A stretch of 64,000 nt of DNA from Arthrobacter bambusae (GTDB taxonomy: Bacteria > Actinomycetota > Actinomycetes > Actinomycetales > Micrococcaceae), in assembly GCF_030812595.1 (NCBI RefSeq), contig NZ_JAUSSZ010000002.1:248001-312000 (forward strand), written 5' to 3'. Positions 39,285 through 48,678 of this stretch are shown here, piece by piece (the first letter of the stretch is position 1; each line of letters begins with the position of its first letter). A program made the translations under genes and the position numbers. The notes beneath the pieces are model-generated. The model saw only the letters and a list, made by a program, of their open reading frames with translations. It was not told where the DNA came from and did not search any database.

Positions 39285-41377
39285 GCGAGCAGGATCAGCA
39301 AAAGCGCGGCTGGGCCGCGAAAGCCAAAGCAGCGAAGGCCGCGCGCGAAACCGCGGAAGCGAAGGACGCAGCCGCAAGCGATGCCGTCACGGCGGTGGAC
39401 GATGACGACATCGAAGAAACCGAATACACCCCTGGCGAAGCCGACGGCGGCATGTTCGGCAGCCTGCCGGCCAAGAAGGCCAAGGCGTTCGGCCCCTCAG
39501 CCAAGCGGCTCCTCGGACTGCTCAAGCCGGAGGCTGCCGGAGTGGTCTTCGTCATCTGCCTCGTGGTGGTCTCGGTCGTCCTGAACGTCATCGCCCCGAA
39601 GATCCTTGGCAGCGCCATGGACGTCATCTTCGGCGGTGTCATGGGCAAGCAATTGCCGCCCGGCGTCAGCCAGGCAGCCTTCGCCGAAGGGCTCCGCCAG
39701 GCCGGCCAGAACAATTTCGCGGACATGGTCTCCAAGATGGAGCTCACCAACGGGATCAACTTCTCCAAGCTCACGTTCCTGATCTCGATCGTGCTCTTGA
39801 TGTACTTCGTGGCGAACATCTTCCTGTGGGCCCAGGGCTACATCCTGAACAAGATCGTCATGAAGGTCATCAACCGGCTCCGCAACGACGTCCAGGCCAA
39901 ACTCAACCGCCTGCCCTTGAACTACTTCGACACCCGCCAGCGCGGAGACATCCTCTCCCGCGTGACCAACGACGTCGACAACGTCCAGCAAGGGCTTCAG
40001 CAGGCGTTCGCGCAGCTGGTCAGCTCAGTGCTGACGGTCTTCGGAATCACCATCATGATGTTCATCGTGTCCTGGCAGCTGGCCCTGATCGCGCTGGTAG
40101 CCCTGCCGCTCTCCGGTGTCCTTGCCGGAGTGATCGGCTCGCGCAGCCAGAAGCTCTTCGCTGCCCAGTGGAAGAACACCGGCTCGCTCAACGGCCAGAT
40201 CGAGGAATCGTTCTCCGGCCACGAACTCGTCAAGGTCTTCGGACGCGACGCGGACATGCTGGAGCGTTTCGACGAACGCAACGAAGCCCTATACAAGGCC
40301 TCGTTCGGGGCGCAGTTTGTTTCCGGCATCATCTTCCCGGCCATGAACTTCGTCTCGTACCTCAGCTACGTGGGCATCGCCGTCGTCGGTGGCCTGCGAG
40401 TGGCCTCCGGTTCCATGAGCCTTGGCGACGCCACGGCGTTCATCCAGTACTCACGCGAATTCACCCAGCCCCTCGGCCAGATCGCCGGCATGGCCAATAT
40501 GCTCCAGTCCGGTGTGGCTTCGGCCGAGCGCGTCTTCGAGTTCCTGGATGCCGATGAGGAAATGCCCGAGAACGCGGCCCGCCACCTGCCTCCGCGCACG
40601 GACGGTCATGTCGAGTTCGAGAACGTGTCCTTCAGCTACGTTGCCGACAAACCGCTCATCGAAAACTTGTCGCTGAGCGCGGAGCCCGGACACACGGTGG
40701 CGATCGTCGGACCCACAGGGGCGGGCAAGACCACGCTCGTCAACTTGGTCATGCGTTTCTACGAGCTCAACTCGGGCCGGATCACCTTGGACGGCGTGGA
40801 CATCAAGGAGCTCAGCCGTTCCGAGCTTCGCGCCAAGGTGGGAATGGTGCTCCAGGACGCCTGGCTGTTCGGTGGGACCATCTACGACAACATCAAGTAC
40901 GGCAACCTTGACGCCACCGAGGAACAGATCATGGAGGCGGCCAAGGCGACGTACGTGGACCGTTTCGTGCGTGCACTGCCGGACGGCTACCAGACCATCA
41001 TCGACGAGGAAGGCAACAACGTCAGCGCGGGCGAGAAGCAGCTCATCACCATCGCGAGGGCTTTCGTCTCCGATCCCTCGCTGTTGATCCTGGACGAGGC
41101 CACGAGCTCGGTGGACACCCGTACCGAGTTGCTGTTGCAGAAGGCCATGGCGGCCCTGCGCACGGATCGCACCAGCTTTGTCATCGCCCACCGCTTGTCC
41201 ACCATCCGCGACGCCGACACCATCCTGGTGATGGAAAACGGCAGCATCGTGGAACAGGGCAACCACAACCAGCTGCTCTCATTGCAGGGCGCGTACTACC
41301 GCCTGTACATGTCGCAGTTTGCCGGTGAGGATGCCGAAGAAACCGTGGTGGATGACTCGACGGCGGTGCACAGCTGA
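39281..41377 (+). CDS. ABC exporter half, catalytic subunit
   Basis: A 698-residue fusion of transmembrane and ATPase domains with a charged Ala/Lys/Glu-rich N-terminal extension of about 60 residues. Walker A is GPTGAGKTT and Walker B is LLILDEATSSVD with the catalytic Glu. The signature is VSAGEKQL, departing from LSGGQ. Canonical Glu with altered signature in this subunit, and the reverse in the neighbour, is the expected split for a heterodimer with one working ATP site. ATGA overlap with the first half ensures equal synthesis. Confidence 0.92.
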   Translation: MSEQDQQKRGWAAKAKAAKAARETAEAKDAAASDAVTAVDDDDIEETEYTPGEADGGMFGSLPAKKAKAFGPSAKRLLGLLKPEAAGVVFVICLVVVSVVLNVIAPKILGSAMDVIFGGVMGKQLPPGVSQAAFAEGLRQAGQNNFADMVSKMELTNGINFSKLTFLISIVLLMYFVANIFLWAQGYILNKIVMKVINRLRNDVQAKLNRLPLNYFDTRQRGDILSRVTNDVDNVQQGLQQAFAQLVSSVLTVFGITIMMFIVSWQLALIALVALPLSGVLAGVIGSRSQKLFAAQWKNTGSLNGQIEESFSGHELVKVFGRDADMLERFDERNEALYKASFGAQFVSGIIFPAMNFVSYLSYVGIAVVGGLRVASGSMSLGDATAFIQYSREFTQPLGQIAGMANMLQSGVASAERVFEFLDADEEMPENAARHLPPRTDGHVEFENVSFSYVADKPLIENLSLSAEPGHTVAIVGPTGAGKTTLVNLVMRFYELNSGRITLDGVDIKELSRSELRAKVGMVLQDAWLFGGTIYDNIKYGNLDATEEQIMEAAKATYVDRFVRALPDGYQTIIDEEGNNVSAGEKQLITIARAFVSDPSLLILDEATSSVDTRTELLLQKAMAALRTDRTSFVIAHRLSTIRDADTILVMENGSIVEQGNHNQLLSLQGAYYRLYMSQFAGEDAEETVVDDSTAVHS

Positions 41378-41820
41378 GCGCGCGAATAACCGTCCAGGTG
41401 CCGATGCGTTGGGGAGACATGGATGCGTACGGGCACATCAACAATGTCCAGATCGTGCGCATGCTCGAAGAGGCGCGCGTCGCGGCCTTCGGCCCGCCTC
41501 GCGGTGCCGGACTCCCCGGAGTGGAACCGCCGGTCTCTGTCTTCGACTCGGTTGAAGACGGGGTCATGAGCCTCGTGGTGGAGCACAAGGTCCGGTACGT
41601 CCGGACCCTGGAATACCGGAACATACCGGCAGTCGTCGAGATCTGGGTAGGCGCTGTGAAGGGGGCCAGCTTCGACCTTCACTATGTCATCAAGGATCCC
41701 GTGACCGGAGAGGACTGCGTCAAGGCAAGTACCCATCTGGCATTCGTCGACGAGGCCACCGGAAGGGTCCGCCGGCTCACTCCTGAGCAGAAGCAACAGT
41801 TGGAGCCCTACCGGGCGTAG
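41374..41820 (+). CDS. Hotdog-fold acyl-CoA thioesterase with unclear start
   Basis: A hotdog-fold thioesterase (4HBT family) of about 140-148 residues. The catalytic Asp lies in RWGDMDAYGHINNV, and the C-terminal STHLAFVDEATGR strand is present. The first normal start codon is GTG 41398, but the usual family N-terminal strand continues upstream (SARITVQVPM). In that frame the codon overlapping the ABC gene stop is CTG at 41374, where an ATG would give a typical ATGA overlap. The gene may use CTG, may use GTG 41398 with a shortened strand, or may have lost its start by mutation. Confidence 0.72.
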   Translation: MSARITVQVPMRWGDMDAYGHINNVQIVRMLEEARVAAFGPPRGAGLPGVEPPVSVFDSVEDGVMSLVVEHKVRYVRTLEYRNIPAVVEIWVGAVKGASFDLHYVIKDPVTGEDCVKASTHLAFVDEATGRVRRLTPEQKQQLEPYRA

Positions 41821-41867
41821 CTCCTGTACGACGATCTGGGGACCGCCGGTGGCCGTAGAGTTTCCCC

Positions 41868-42608
41868 ATGAAACTCGAGATCGTCGCCGTCGGTGCCCAG
41901 GGCGCCGCTGTTGCCGCAGAAGAAGGCGCAGACCGGATCGAACTGTGCAGCGCCTTGGAGCTCGGGGGACTGACCCCGAGCCAAGGCCTCATGGAGGCCG
42001 CGCAGGAGGCTGCCGGTGGGCGGCTGGAGATCCACCCGCTCATCCGCAGCCGGCCCGGCGATTTTCTGTACTCCAGCGCCGATGTGGACACCATGGACCG
42101 CGAGATCCGATTCCTGCTCACCCAGGGAGCCCAGGGCGTGGTGATCGGAGTGCTCACGGCCGCTGGCGACATCGACGTGCGGACCACCCGAAAGCTCGCA
42201 GACACGGCACTGGAGACCAACCCCAAGGCCCAACTGACATTCCACCGGGCCATCGACCAAACCCCGGACCCGGCCGCCGCCGTCGAGCAGCTCGTGGACC
42301 TTGGGTTCACGCGAGTGCTCAGCTCCGGGGGAGCGCCCACCGTTGGGGCCGGGATCGCGACTCTCGAGCGCATGGTCCAGCGGGCAGCAGGCCGGCTTGA
42401 GGTCATGGCAGGCGGCGGACTCGCCCTGGACGATATCCCCGCCCTGCACAGGGCAGGACTGAGTGCCGTCCATCTGTCCGCCAAGGCCACGGTTTCCACG
42501 TGGAAGAACCCGGCGGGCGCCACCGATAAACCGGCTGCTTCAGACCCGACGGCGTACATGGTCACCGACCGGGAGCTGGTGAGGGCCGCACGCGCCGCGG
42601 CGGGGTGA
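41868..42608 (+). CDS. cutC: CutC-family protein (copper homeostasis)
   Basis: A 246-residue TIM-barrel protein. Family segments: EEGADRIELCSALELGGLTPS near the N-terminus, IHPLIRSRPGDFLYS, and RVLSSGGAPT in the second half. CutC was linked to copper tolerance in E. coli, but its biochemical activity is unsettled. It stands alone, 47 bp after the thioesterase gene. Confidence 0.88.
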   Translation: MKLEIVAVGAQGAAVAAEEGADRIELCSALELGGLTPSQGLMEAAQEAAGGRLEIHPLIRSRPGDFLYSSADVDTMDREIRFLLTQGAQGVVIGVLTAAGDIDVRTTRKLADTALETNPKAQLTFHRAIDQTPDPAAAVEQLVDLGFTRVLSSGGAPTVGAGIATLERMVQRAAGRLEVMAGGGLALDDIPALHRAGLSAVHLSAKATVSTWKNPAGATDKPAASDPTAYMVTDRELVRAARAAAG

Positions 42609-42748
42609 GCTCCGCAGCGGACGCGCACTTTTCCGTTCATAACGACATTAACTGCGAGCCAGTTGGGTAGGGCCCTTTACAAGGCGGTGACTTGGGCCAA
42701 AGATGGATGAAACATTGCGATTGAAAATGCCATCCGGGAGTCATAAAG

Positions 42749-44680
42749 ATGCAAAACCTGAGCTTCTCCACTATTACCCTGAACATGGCGGAGTTGGGCC
42801 CCAATAGCCCGTTGCCAGTGGTCGCGGCGGAAATGGACCAGCCGTACAGAATCGGCGACGGCGTCCCGGAGGAACTGCAGGCCGCGGCACGCTACGGTCA
42901 AGTGCCGAACATGTTCCCCTACTTGATACAGGACGGCTACTCCCGTGAGCGGACCGCCCATGAAGTGCCAGCCGTGGTGCTCGAGAACAGCAAACTGCGT
43001 GCCGTCGTCCTCCCCACCTTGGGCGGCCGGCTGTGGGAACTCTTCGACAAGGCCTCGGGAAAGCACCTCCTGCACACCCACGGGACCCTGCAGTTCGCCA
43101 ACATCGCGCTGCGTAAAGCGTGGTTCGCCGGCGGGCTCGAATGGAACATCGGGACCCGCGGGCACTCACCCACCACTTGCGATCGGCTTCACACGGCCAT
43201 CGTCAAAACACCCGAGGGCCACGACGTCTTGCGCATGTGGGAGTTCGAGCGCCTTCGCGAGGTGGTTTTCCAGGTGGACATGTGGCTTCCGGAGGACTCG
43301 GACGTCCTGCTGACTGCGGTCCGGATCCGGAACCCCCATGACCATGAGGTCCCCATGTACTGGTGGAGCAATGCCGCTGTTCCCGAGACGGCGGAAACGC
43401 GCGTGGTCGCGCCCGCCTCGGAAGCTTTCGGCAGCGACTACACCACCGATATCGCCCGCGTCCGGCCCACGGAACACGAAGGCATGGACGCCACCTGGCT
43501 GGTCAATAGCACGCACGCCGCGGATTTCTTCTTCGACATCCAACCGCGACACCGGCACTGGATCGCCGCAGTGGACCGCGACGGCGACGGCCTGGCCATG
43601 CTGTCCACAAGCCTCCTGCGCGGGAAGAAATTGTTCGTGTGGGGCCAGGGCGACGGCGGCAAGCGCTGGCAGGAATGGCTCAGTCCCGGAGCCGGCCACT
43701 ACGCGGAGATCCAGGCCGGGTTGGCGCAGACCCAGTTCGAGCATCTGGCCATGCCTGCCGGCGCCGAGTGGAGTTGGGTGGAGGCCTACGGCAACGCCAA
43801 GCTGGATCCCGCACGGTCCCACAGCCAGGATTGGGATGCTGCCGTGACCCACGCCAGCGCCCGGCTCGAAGAGCTTGTCCCGGACTCGGAGCTCGAAATC
43901 GCCCTCGCGGAAGCCGCGCGGAACTATGCGCTGCCCCCGGCCGAAATGCTGGTTCGCGGCAGCGCTTGGGGTGCTTTGGAAAGTGCCCGATGGCGACACT
44001 GGGGCCGCGAGTGGTTGGACGAAAACGGCACTCCCTTTGCCGAAGATCCAACCCCTGAAGCGATCGAGGAAACAGGCCCGTGGCACAGCCTGCTGGATGG
44101 AGCGAGTTTCCTGGGCTCCGGGACCTTCGTGGCTGGAGCCGATTGGGAAGAACTGCTGGCCAAGGATGGCGGGGCGGAAGCGCAGTTCCACCTGGCCACC
44201 ATGAAGCACGCCCGCCAGGACCTCCAGGGGGCGCTCGCCGGATACGGCACGGCTTTGATCGCCGATAACCTTTCGCCACGTTCCACGGTGCTCGCCCATC
44301 GGGGACGAGCCCTTGCGCTCCTGGCCACCGGCAACATTGAGGAGGGCGTGGCTGAACTTGCCGCAGCGAGCCGATTGGAACCATCCAACGTCCCGTTGCT
44401 CAGCGAAGCCATGACACTCAGCATCCGGCACGGAAACCCGGCCCAAGCGCTCGCCTTGGCGAGCGAGGCACCTGCCGGAATGTCCGACGTCGGACGCATC
44501 CGCTTCCTGACGGCGCTCGCCCTCGCGGGCCTCGGCAGGGGCCAGGACGCGGCAGCGGTGCTGCGGTCCGGCGTCGAGATACCCGACATCCGGGAAGGTG
44601 AAGACGGGATCGCGGCCCTGTGGCAGGAGGTCTGCCCTGGGGAGCCGGTGCCTGCCGACTACCGCTTCGCAATGCATTGA
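42749..44680 (+). CDS. DUF5107 protein with C-terminal TPR-like helices
   Basis: A 643-residue cytosolic protein. The N-terminal half (about 40-340) is a DUF5107 beta-sandwich domain recognisable by LPTLGGRLWELFDKASG and the GGLEWNIGTRGHSP stretch, related to aldose-epimerase-like folds. The C-terminal third (about 480-620) consists of helical TPR-type repeats (HLATMKHARQDLQGALAGYGTAL). The likely ligand is a carbohydrate and the TPR part may bind a partner. DUF5107 genes often lie in sugar-use clusters, but no sugar gene is next to this one. GGGAG precedes the ATG. Confidence 0.8.
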   Translation: MQNLSFSTITLNMAELGPNSPLPVVAAEMDQPYRIGDGVPEELQAAARYGQVPNMFPYLIQDGYSRERTAHEVPAVVLENSKLRAVVLPTLGGRLWELFDKASGKHLLHTHGTLQFANIALRKAWFAGGLEWNIGTRGHSPTTCDRLHTAIVKTPEGHDVLRMWEFERLREVVFQVDMWLPEDSDVLLTAVRIRNPHDHEVPMYWWSNAAVPETAETRVVAPASEAFGSDYTTDIARVRPTEHEGMDATWLVNSTHAADFFFDIQPRHRHWIAAVDRDGDGLAMLSTSLLRGKKLFVWGQGDGGKRWQEWLSPGAGHYAEIQAGLAQTQFEHLAMPAGAEWSWVEAYGNAKLDPARSHSQDWDAAVTHASARLEELVPDSELEIALAEAARNYALPPAEMLVRGSAWGALESARWRHWGREWLDENGTPFAEDPTPEAIEETGPWHSLLDGASFLGSGTFVAGADWEELLAKDGGAEAQFHLATMKHARQDLQGALAGYGTALIADNLSPRSTVLAHRGRALALLATGNIEEGVAELAAASRLEPSNVPLLSEAMTLSIRHGNPAQALALASEAPAGMSDVGRIRFLTALALAGLGRGQDAAAVLRSGVEIPDIREGEDGIAALWQEVCPGEPVPADYRFAMH

Positions 44681-44822
44681 GTTCCGGGGTGCACTCGGGC
44701 GGGACGCGTGCGGCAGGAGACGAGATGTGGGACCCATGTGGCAGAACGCGTGAGGCGGGACGCATGTGGCGGGGGTGCTGGCTTTGCTGATGCCAGCCCC
44801 AAGACAAACCATGTAAGTTGGC

Positions 44823-47057
44823 ATGGTGACTCCCTCCACCAAAACCCCACTGACCCGTGCCCCCGGTATCTCCAAGGAGATCGAAGATGCGGCGTGGTTC
44901 GTGTTGGGCCCGGGGCTGCAAGGCAAGGCTTCGGCGCTCGACGCCAGCACCCGCACTTGGACGGTGGACGCTGCCGCCGAGCTCTTGGAGCGTTTGGAAC
45001 GCGGCGTCGGAGATGCCAAGGCGCCCATGATGACCAACCTGCGCCACAACCTGGAAGGCGCCTCGCGCGAGGCCAAGCTGCTCGCCGTCGAACTCCTCTT
45101 TCTCCAGTCCCTGCCGCTCGCCCACGAGGTCAAATCCCTCAAGGTGAAGCGCGCCCGCGTTGCCGAGGCGGCGTCCTGGCTCGATCCCGAGCTCGAGCTC
45201 CCGAAGGAGCTGTACAAGGGGATGACCGATCACGGCGTCATCCGTGACCGGACTGCCGAATTCAACTGGACGATCTGGGACCACCTGACCTGGTTGTGCC
45301 GCTTCGTGGCGCACGTGGATGGCCAGACCAACGCGAGCATCAACAAAGCCCTCAAGGACCCGCTCAAATTCCACGAACTCGCGGCGGCAACCCCCGGCGA
45401 TCAGCCCGCCATCCGGCGAAGCATCGAATACTTGGCGTGGCCCAGTTACTTCGAGCCCGTGGTTGCCGACGTTGAGCGCCGCGAAATCCGGGACGCTTTC
45501 GCTTCGCTCGTTGGCGGTGCCCACGGCGAGAGCGAAACCGACATCACCGCGGACATCCACCGCATCCGCTTGTATCTGGACGAACAGGCCGGCCAGCGGA
45601 TCGATTGGTACGATCGCCAGCTCGTCAGCCAGTGGCGCAAAGTGGGAGATCCCGGCCGCCGTGCGTGGCTGCTGCGCACGCACCAGGACTCCGCCGAGCT
45701 CCTCGCCGCCTGGCGGGACGAGGAAAAGGCGACGCTCGACGCCGAACACCTCCGCGAACTAGCCCCCGGCGTGACGGCAGGCCTGGTCCAGCATGCCGTG
45801 GACGAAGACTACAAGCACCTCGGTTACGTGGAACGGGAGGACACCAAGACGGCTGTTTTCGCGTTCCTGACCGTGATGAAGCCCGGCGACCTCGCCCTGT
45901 TCCAAAACTCAGGAGCCATCAGGATCGGCGTGGTCCTGGGTGAGCCGGAACACAACGAGGATAATCGCCGGCTCCGCCGGAAGGTGCGTTGGTTCGACGA
46001 GACCCACCCGATTGCCGAGGCGCCGCGGCACGTCCAGCGCCAGCTCTCCACCTCGGGGATCGTCGTGGACGTCACCAAGGTCATCCAGTCGCTGCAGGCC
46101 CTCCTGCCCGCCGAAGCTGAATCCGACGGCGAGGAAACCGCCGCCCCGGACGCCGTGGGCGAGCCCGTGATTGAAGGGTTCCGACCCCTCACGGAAGAGT
46201 TCGCAGCTTCCCTCCACATGGAGCTCGAGCCGCTCACCGAGATCGCCGAGCTCCTCGAAGAGAACCGCCAACTGGTGCTCTACGGCCCTCCGGGAACGGG
46301 AAAGACCTACCTCGCCAAGCACTTGGCCGCCGAGCTCGCTGGAGACAGCACCGATGAGCGCGTCAAACTGGTGCAGTTCCACCCGTCCTACGCCTACGAG
46401 GACTTTTTCGAGGGATATCGGCCGGACAAGACCGACGACGGCCAGGTCTCGTTCAAGCTCGTGGCCGGACCGCTGCGTCGCCTTGCGGAAGAAGCCGCGA
46501 AACCCGGGAACTCCAATAAGCCGTACTTCCTCATCATCGACGAGATGAACCGGGCCAATCTGGCGAAAGTGTTTGGTGAGCTGTACTTCCTGCTGGAATA
46601 CCGCGACGACCGTATCTACCTCCAGTACAGTCCCAACGAACCGTTCAGCCTGCCGGACAACCTTTACATCATCGGCACCATGAACACGGCGGACCGCTCG
46701 ATCGCCATGATGGATGCGGCCATCCGCCGTCGCTTCGCGTTCGTGGAATTGCATCCGAAGGTGGAGCCGATCCGCGGATCACTCCGGCGGTTCCTCACGG
46801 CCCGCGGCCTGGACACCCTCAACGCGGACCTGCTTGACGCCCTGAACGACTCCATCGACGACTGGGACCGGGACCTGATGATCGGCCCCTCGTACTTCAT
46901 GAAGAACGCGGCCCAGAACCCCGCCGGGCTGCGCCGGATCTGGAAGTACGAACTCATGCCGCTCCTCGAGGAGCACTACCACGGTCAGCTGAACCGGGCA
47001 CAACTGGAGGAGCGCTTCGGTCTGGACCAGTTGTTGGGTCGACTTGCGCTCCGCTAA
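44823..47057 (+). CDS. mcrB: McrB-like AAA+ GTPase/ATPase with EVE/PUA-like segment
   Basis: A 744-residue motor subunit of a modification-dependent (type IV) restriction system. An N-terminal helical region (1-300) has the family's LAWPSYFEPVV segment. A beta-rich segment (about 340-425) with FLTVMKPGDLALFQNSG, IGVVLGEPE and RRKVRWFD resembles EVE/PUA-superfamily readers of modified bases. The AAA+ domain follows: Walker A GPPGTGKT near 487, Walker B LIIDEMNRANLAKVFGE near 570, and IIGTMNTADRS. The domain with the McrB-typical MNR..L signature threads DNA and drives the McrC nuclease. The reader-segment assignment is inference; the AAA+ call is secure. The ribosome site before ATG 44823 is weak. 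Confidence 0.88.
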   Translation: MVTPSTKTPLTRAPGISKEIEDAAWFVLGPGLQGKASALDASTRTWTVDAAAELLERLERGVGDAKAPMMTNLRHNLEGASREAKLLAVELLFLQSLPLAHEVKSLKVKRARVAEAASWLDPELELPKELYKGMTDHGVIRDRTAEFNWTIWDHLTWLCRFVAHVDGQTNASINKALKDPLKFHELAAATPGDQPAIRRSIEYLAWPSYFEPVVADVERREIRDAFASLVGGAHGESETDITADIHRIRLYLDEQAGQRIDWYDRQLVSQWRKVGDPGRRAWLLRTHQDSAELLAAWRDEEKATLDAEHLRELAPGVTAGLVQHAVDEDYKHLGYVEREDTKTAVFAFLTVMKPGDLALFQNSGAIRIGVVLGEPEHNEDNRRLRRKVRWFDETHPIAEAPRHVQRQLSTSGIVVDVTKVIQSLQALLPAEAESDGEETAAPDAVGEPVIEGFRPLTEEFAASLHMELEPLTEIAELLEENRQLVLYGPPGTGKTYLAKHLAAELAGDSTDERVKLVQFHPSYAYEDFFEGYRPDKTDDGQVSFKLVAGPLRRLAEEAAKPGNSNKPYFLIIDEMNRANLAKVFGELYFLLEYRDDRIYLQYSPNEPFSLPDNLYIIGTMNTADRSIAMMDAAIRRRFAFVELHPKVEPIRGSLRRFLTARGLDTLNADLLDALNDSIDDWDRDLMIGPSYFMKNAAQNPAGLRRIWKYELMPLLEEHYHGQLNRAQLEERFGLDQLLGRLALR

Positions 47058-47142
47058 GGCCGCTCCGCCGCGGCCGACCCGGGCTCCCGGGGTCGGATCC
47101 CCGGGCAGGCCTGCTATCCGCGCTTCCACGAAGGCTCCGGCT

Positions 47143-48348
47143 GTGCGGCACCTCGTCATGGACGAGCTCTCCGGCGGCATCGTGGACAAGCTTGATCCGG
47201 AAACCGCCGCGGTCCTCAACTCGAGCGGGCTTGCGAAGGCCTCGCCCATGGGGATGGGCCTCTACCGCATAGAGCCTGTGGGCAAGGTCGGCTCGGTGCG
47301 GACGCAGACCGTCCAGTTTGAGGTACGGCCCAAGGACCGCCTGGGCTTGAACCGGCTGCTGTTCCTCCTCAGCTACGCCGGGGACCAGGGGTTCCGTGAA
47401 GACTCCGTGGCCGCCGTCGAGCACCAGGACCTGTGGAGCGCACTCGCGGAGTCCCTCGCCCAGTTGGCGGAGCGGGCACTCAGCCGGGGTCCGCTGCAGG
47501 GTTATCTCACCGTGGACGAGTCCCTCCGGACGGTCAAGGGCCGCATCCGCATCTCGGACCAGATCTCACGCCGCCCGGGGATGCTGGTACCGCTGGAAGT
47601 CTCCTATGACGAGTTCACCGAGGACATTGCGGAGAACCGCATCCTGCGCGCCGCGCTTGAGCGGATGGGCAAGGTTCCCGCCGTACGGCAGAATGTCCTG
47701 AGCCGCTTGCGGCAACTCATGGGAAAGCTCGACGCCGTCACGCGGCTCCAGTCCGGAGCGCCCCTCCCGAAGTGGAAAGCGAACCGGATGAACCTCCGCT
47801 ACCATACTGTCCTCCGCTTGGCCGAGCTCATCCTGCGGAATTCCTCTGCCGAAGCGGGGGAGGGCAAGCAGCAGACCGCCTCGTTTGTGGTGGACATGTC
47901 GACTGTGTTTGAGGAATTCGTGGGTGTGGCTTTGCGTCACGCCATGCGGGCACATCCAGGTGAAATGCGGCTCCAATACGGCGCCACCCTCAACGAAGCA
48001 GTCCGGGATTCGGACCGGCTCACAGTTCGCCCCGACGCCGTGCACTTCCTGGGTGGCAGGCCCGTGGTGGTGTACGACTCCAAATACGCCTCGGCGACGG
48101 ACTCCGGAGCATCGCTGAACGCGGACCACTACCAGCTCCTGGCCTACTGCACTGCCCTGCAGGTGCCCACTGCGTGGTTGGTCTACGCGGGCAAGGGCGA
48201 GATGAAGCTGCGGCGGATCCTCAACACGGACATCGACATTGTCGAGTACCCCCTGGACTTGTCGCTGCCACCGGCGGAGATCCTTGCCGCCGTCACGGAT
48301 CTCGCCCAGCAGTCCTGGGGAGAAGTGGTGCGGCAGGCGCGACTGTGA
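47143..48348 (+). CDS. mcrC: McrC-like nuclease subunit
   Basis: A 401-residue protein. The N-terminal half holds the McrC helical/beta region that contacts McrB (VRPKDRLGLNRLLFLLSYA, DEFTEDIAENRILRAAL). The C-terminal half is a PD-(D/E)xK nuclease, visible as RPDAVHFLGGRPVVVYDSKY with the Asp and the D-x-K pair. GTG 47143 follows AAGG eight bases upstream. A TTG at 47044 overlapping mcrB is possible but would add 33 Pro/Ala/Arg residues unlike the family. With McrB it should cut DNA carrying modified cytosine or another modification. No DNA methyltransferase is nearby, as expected for type IV systems. Confidence 0.88.
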   Translation: MRHLVMDELSGGIVDKLDPETAAVLNSSGLAKASPMGMGLYRIEPVGKVGSVRTQTVQFEVRPKDRLGLNRLLFLLSYAGDQGFREDSVAAVEHQDLWSALAESLAQLAERALSRGPLQGYLTVDESLRTVKGRIRISDQISRRPGMLVPLEVSYDEFTEDIAENRILRAALERMGKVPAVRQNVLSRLRQLMGKLDAVTRLQSGAPLPKWKANRMNLRYHTVLRLAELILRNSSAEAGEGKQQTASFVVDMSTVFEEFVGVALRHAMRAHPGEMRLQYGATLNEAVRDSDRLTVRPDAVHFLGGRPVVVYDSKYASATDSGASLNADHYQLLAYCTALQVPTAWLVYAGKGEMKLRRILNTDIDIVEYPLDLSLPPAEILAAVTDLAQQSWGEVVRQARL

Positions 48349-48441
48349 GGACGGCCGTGGGACCGGTTCCGTTCGCGGTGGTTCCGTCAGCGGGGCAGGC
48401 GGACTAGCCTGAGAGGGCAGTCATTCCCAGATGGAGGCATC

Positions 48442-48678
48442 ATGCACAGCAAGAAAAAGAAGAAGTCCTGGAAGGAAATGACCCCGGGGCAACGGGTAGG
48501 CGTGGTGGTGATGGGTGCGGGACAGATGGGGTTGCTCGTCGCGGCACAACGCAGCATCTCCAAGACACCCGCTGCCCAGATCCGCGGCAACAAAGCCCTA
48601 TGGCGGGCCGCAAGCTTCATCAATTTCTTTGGACCGCTGAGCTACTTCCTGTTTGGCCGTCGTCGAGGAACTGTGTGA
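48442..48678 (+). CDS. Small membrane protein with PLDc_N-like segment
   Basis: A 78-residue protein with a Lys-rich start (KKKKKSWKEM), one hydrophobic helix (QRVGVVVMGAGQMGLLVAA) and a second shorter helix ending FFGPLSYFLFGRRRG. The W...N..GPL.Y..FGRR pattern resembles the N-terminal domain of phospholipase-D nuclease family proteins (PLDc_N), without any nuclease domain. GGAGG lies about seven bases before the ATG. Its last 59 bp overlap the convergent vsr gene. No function is known for isolated forms. Confidence 0.65.
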   Translation: MHSKKKKKSWKEMTPGQRVGVVVMGAGQMGLLVAAQRSISKTPAAQIRGNKALWRAASFINFFGPLSYFLFGRRRGTV

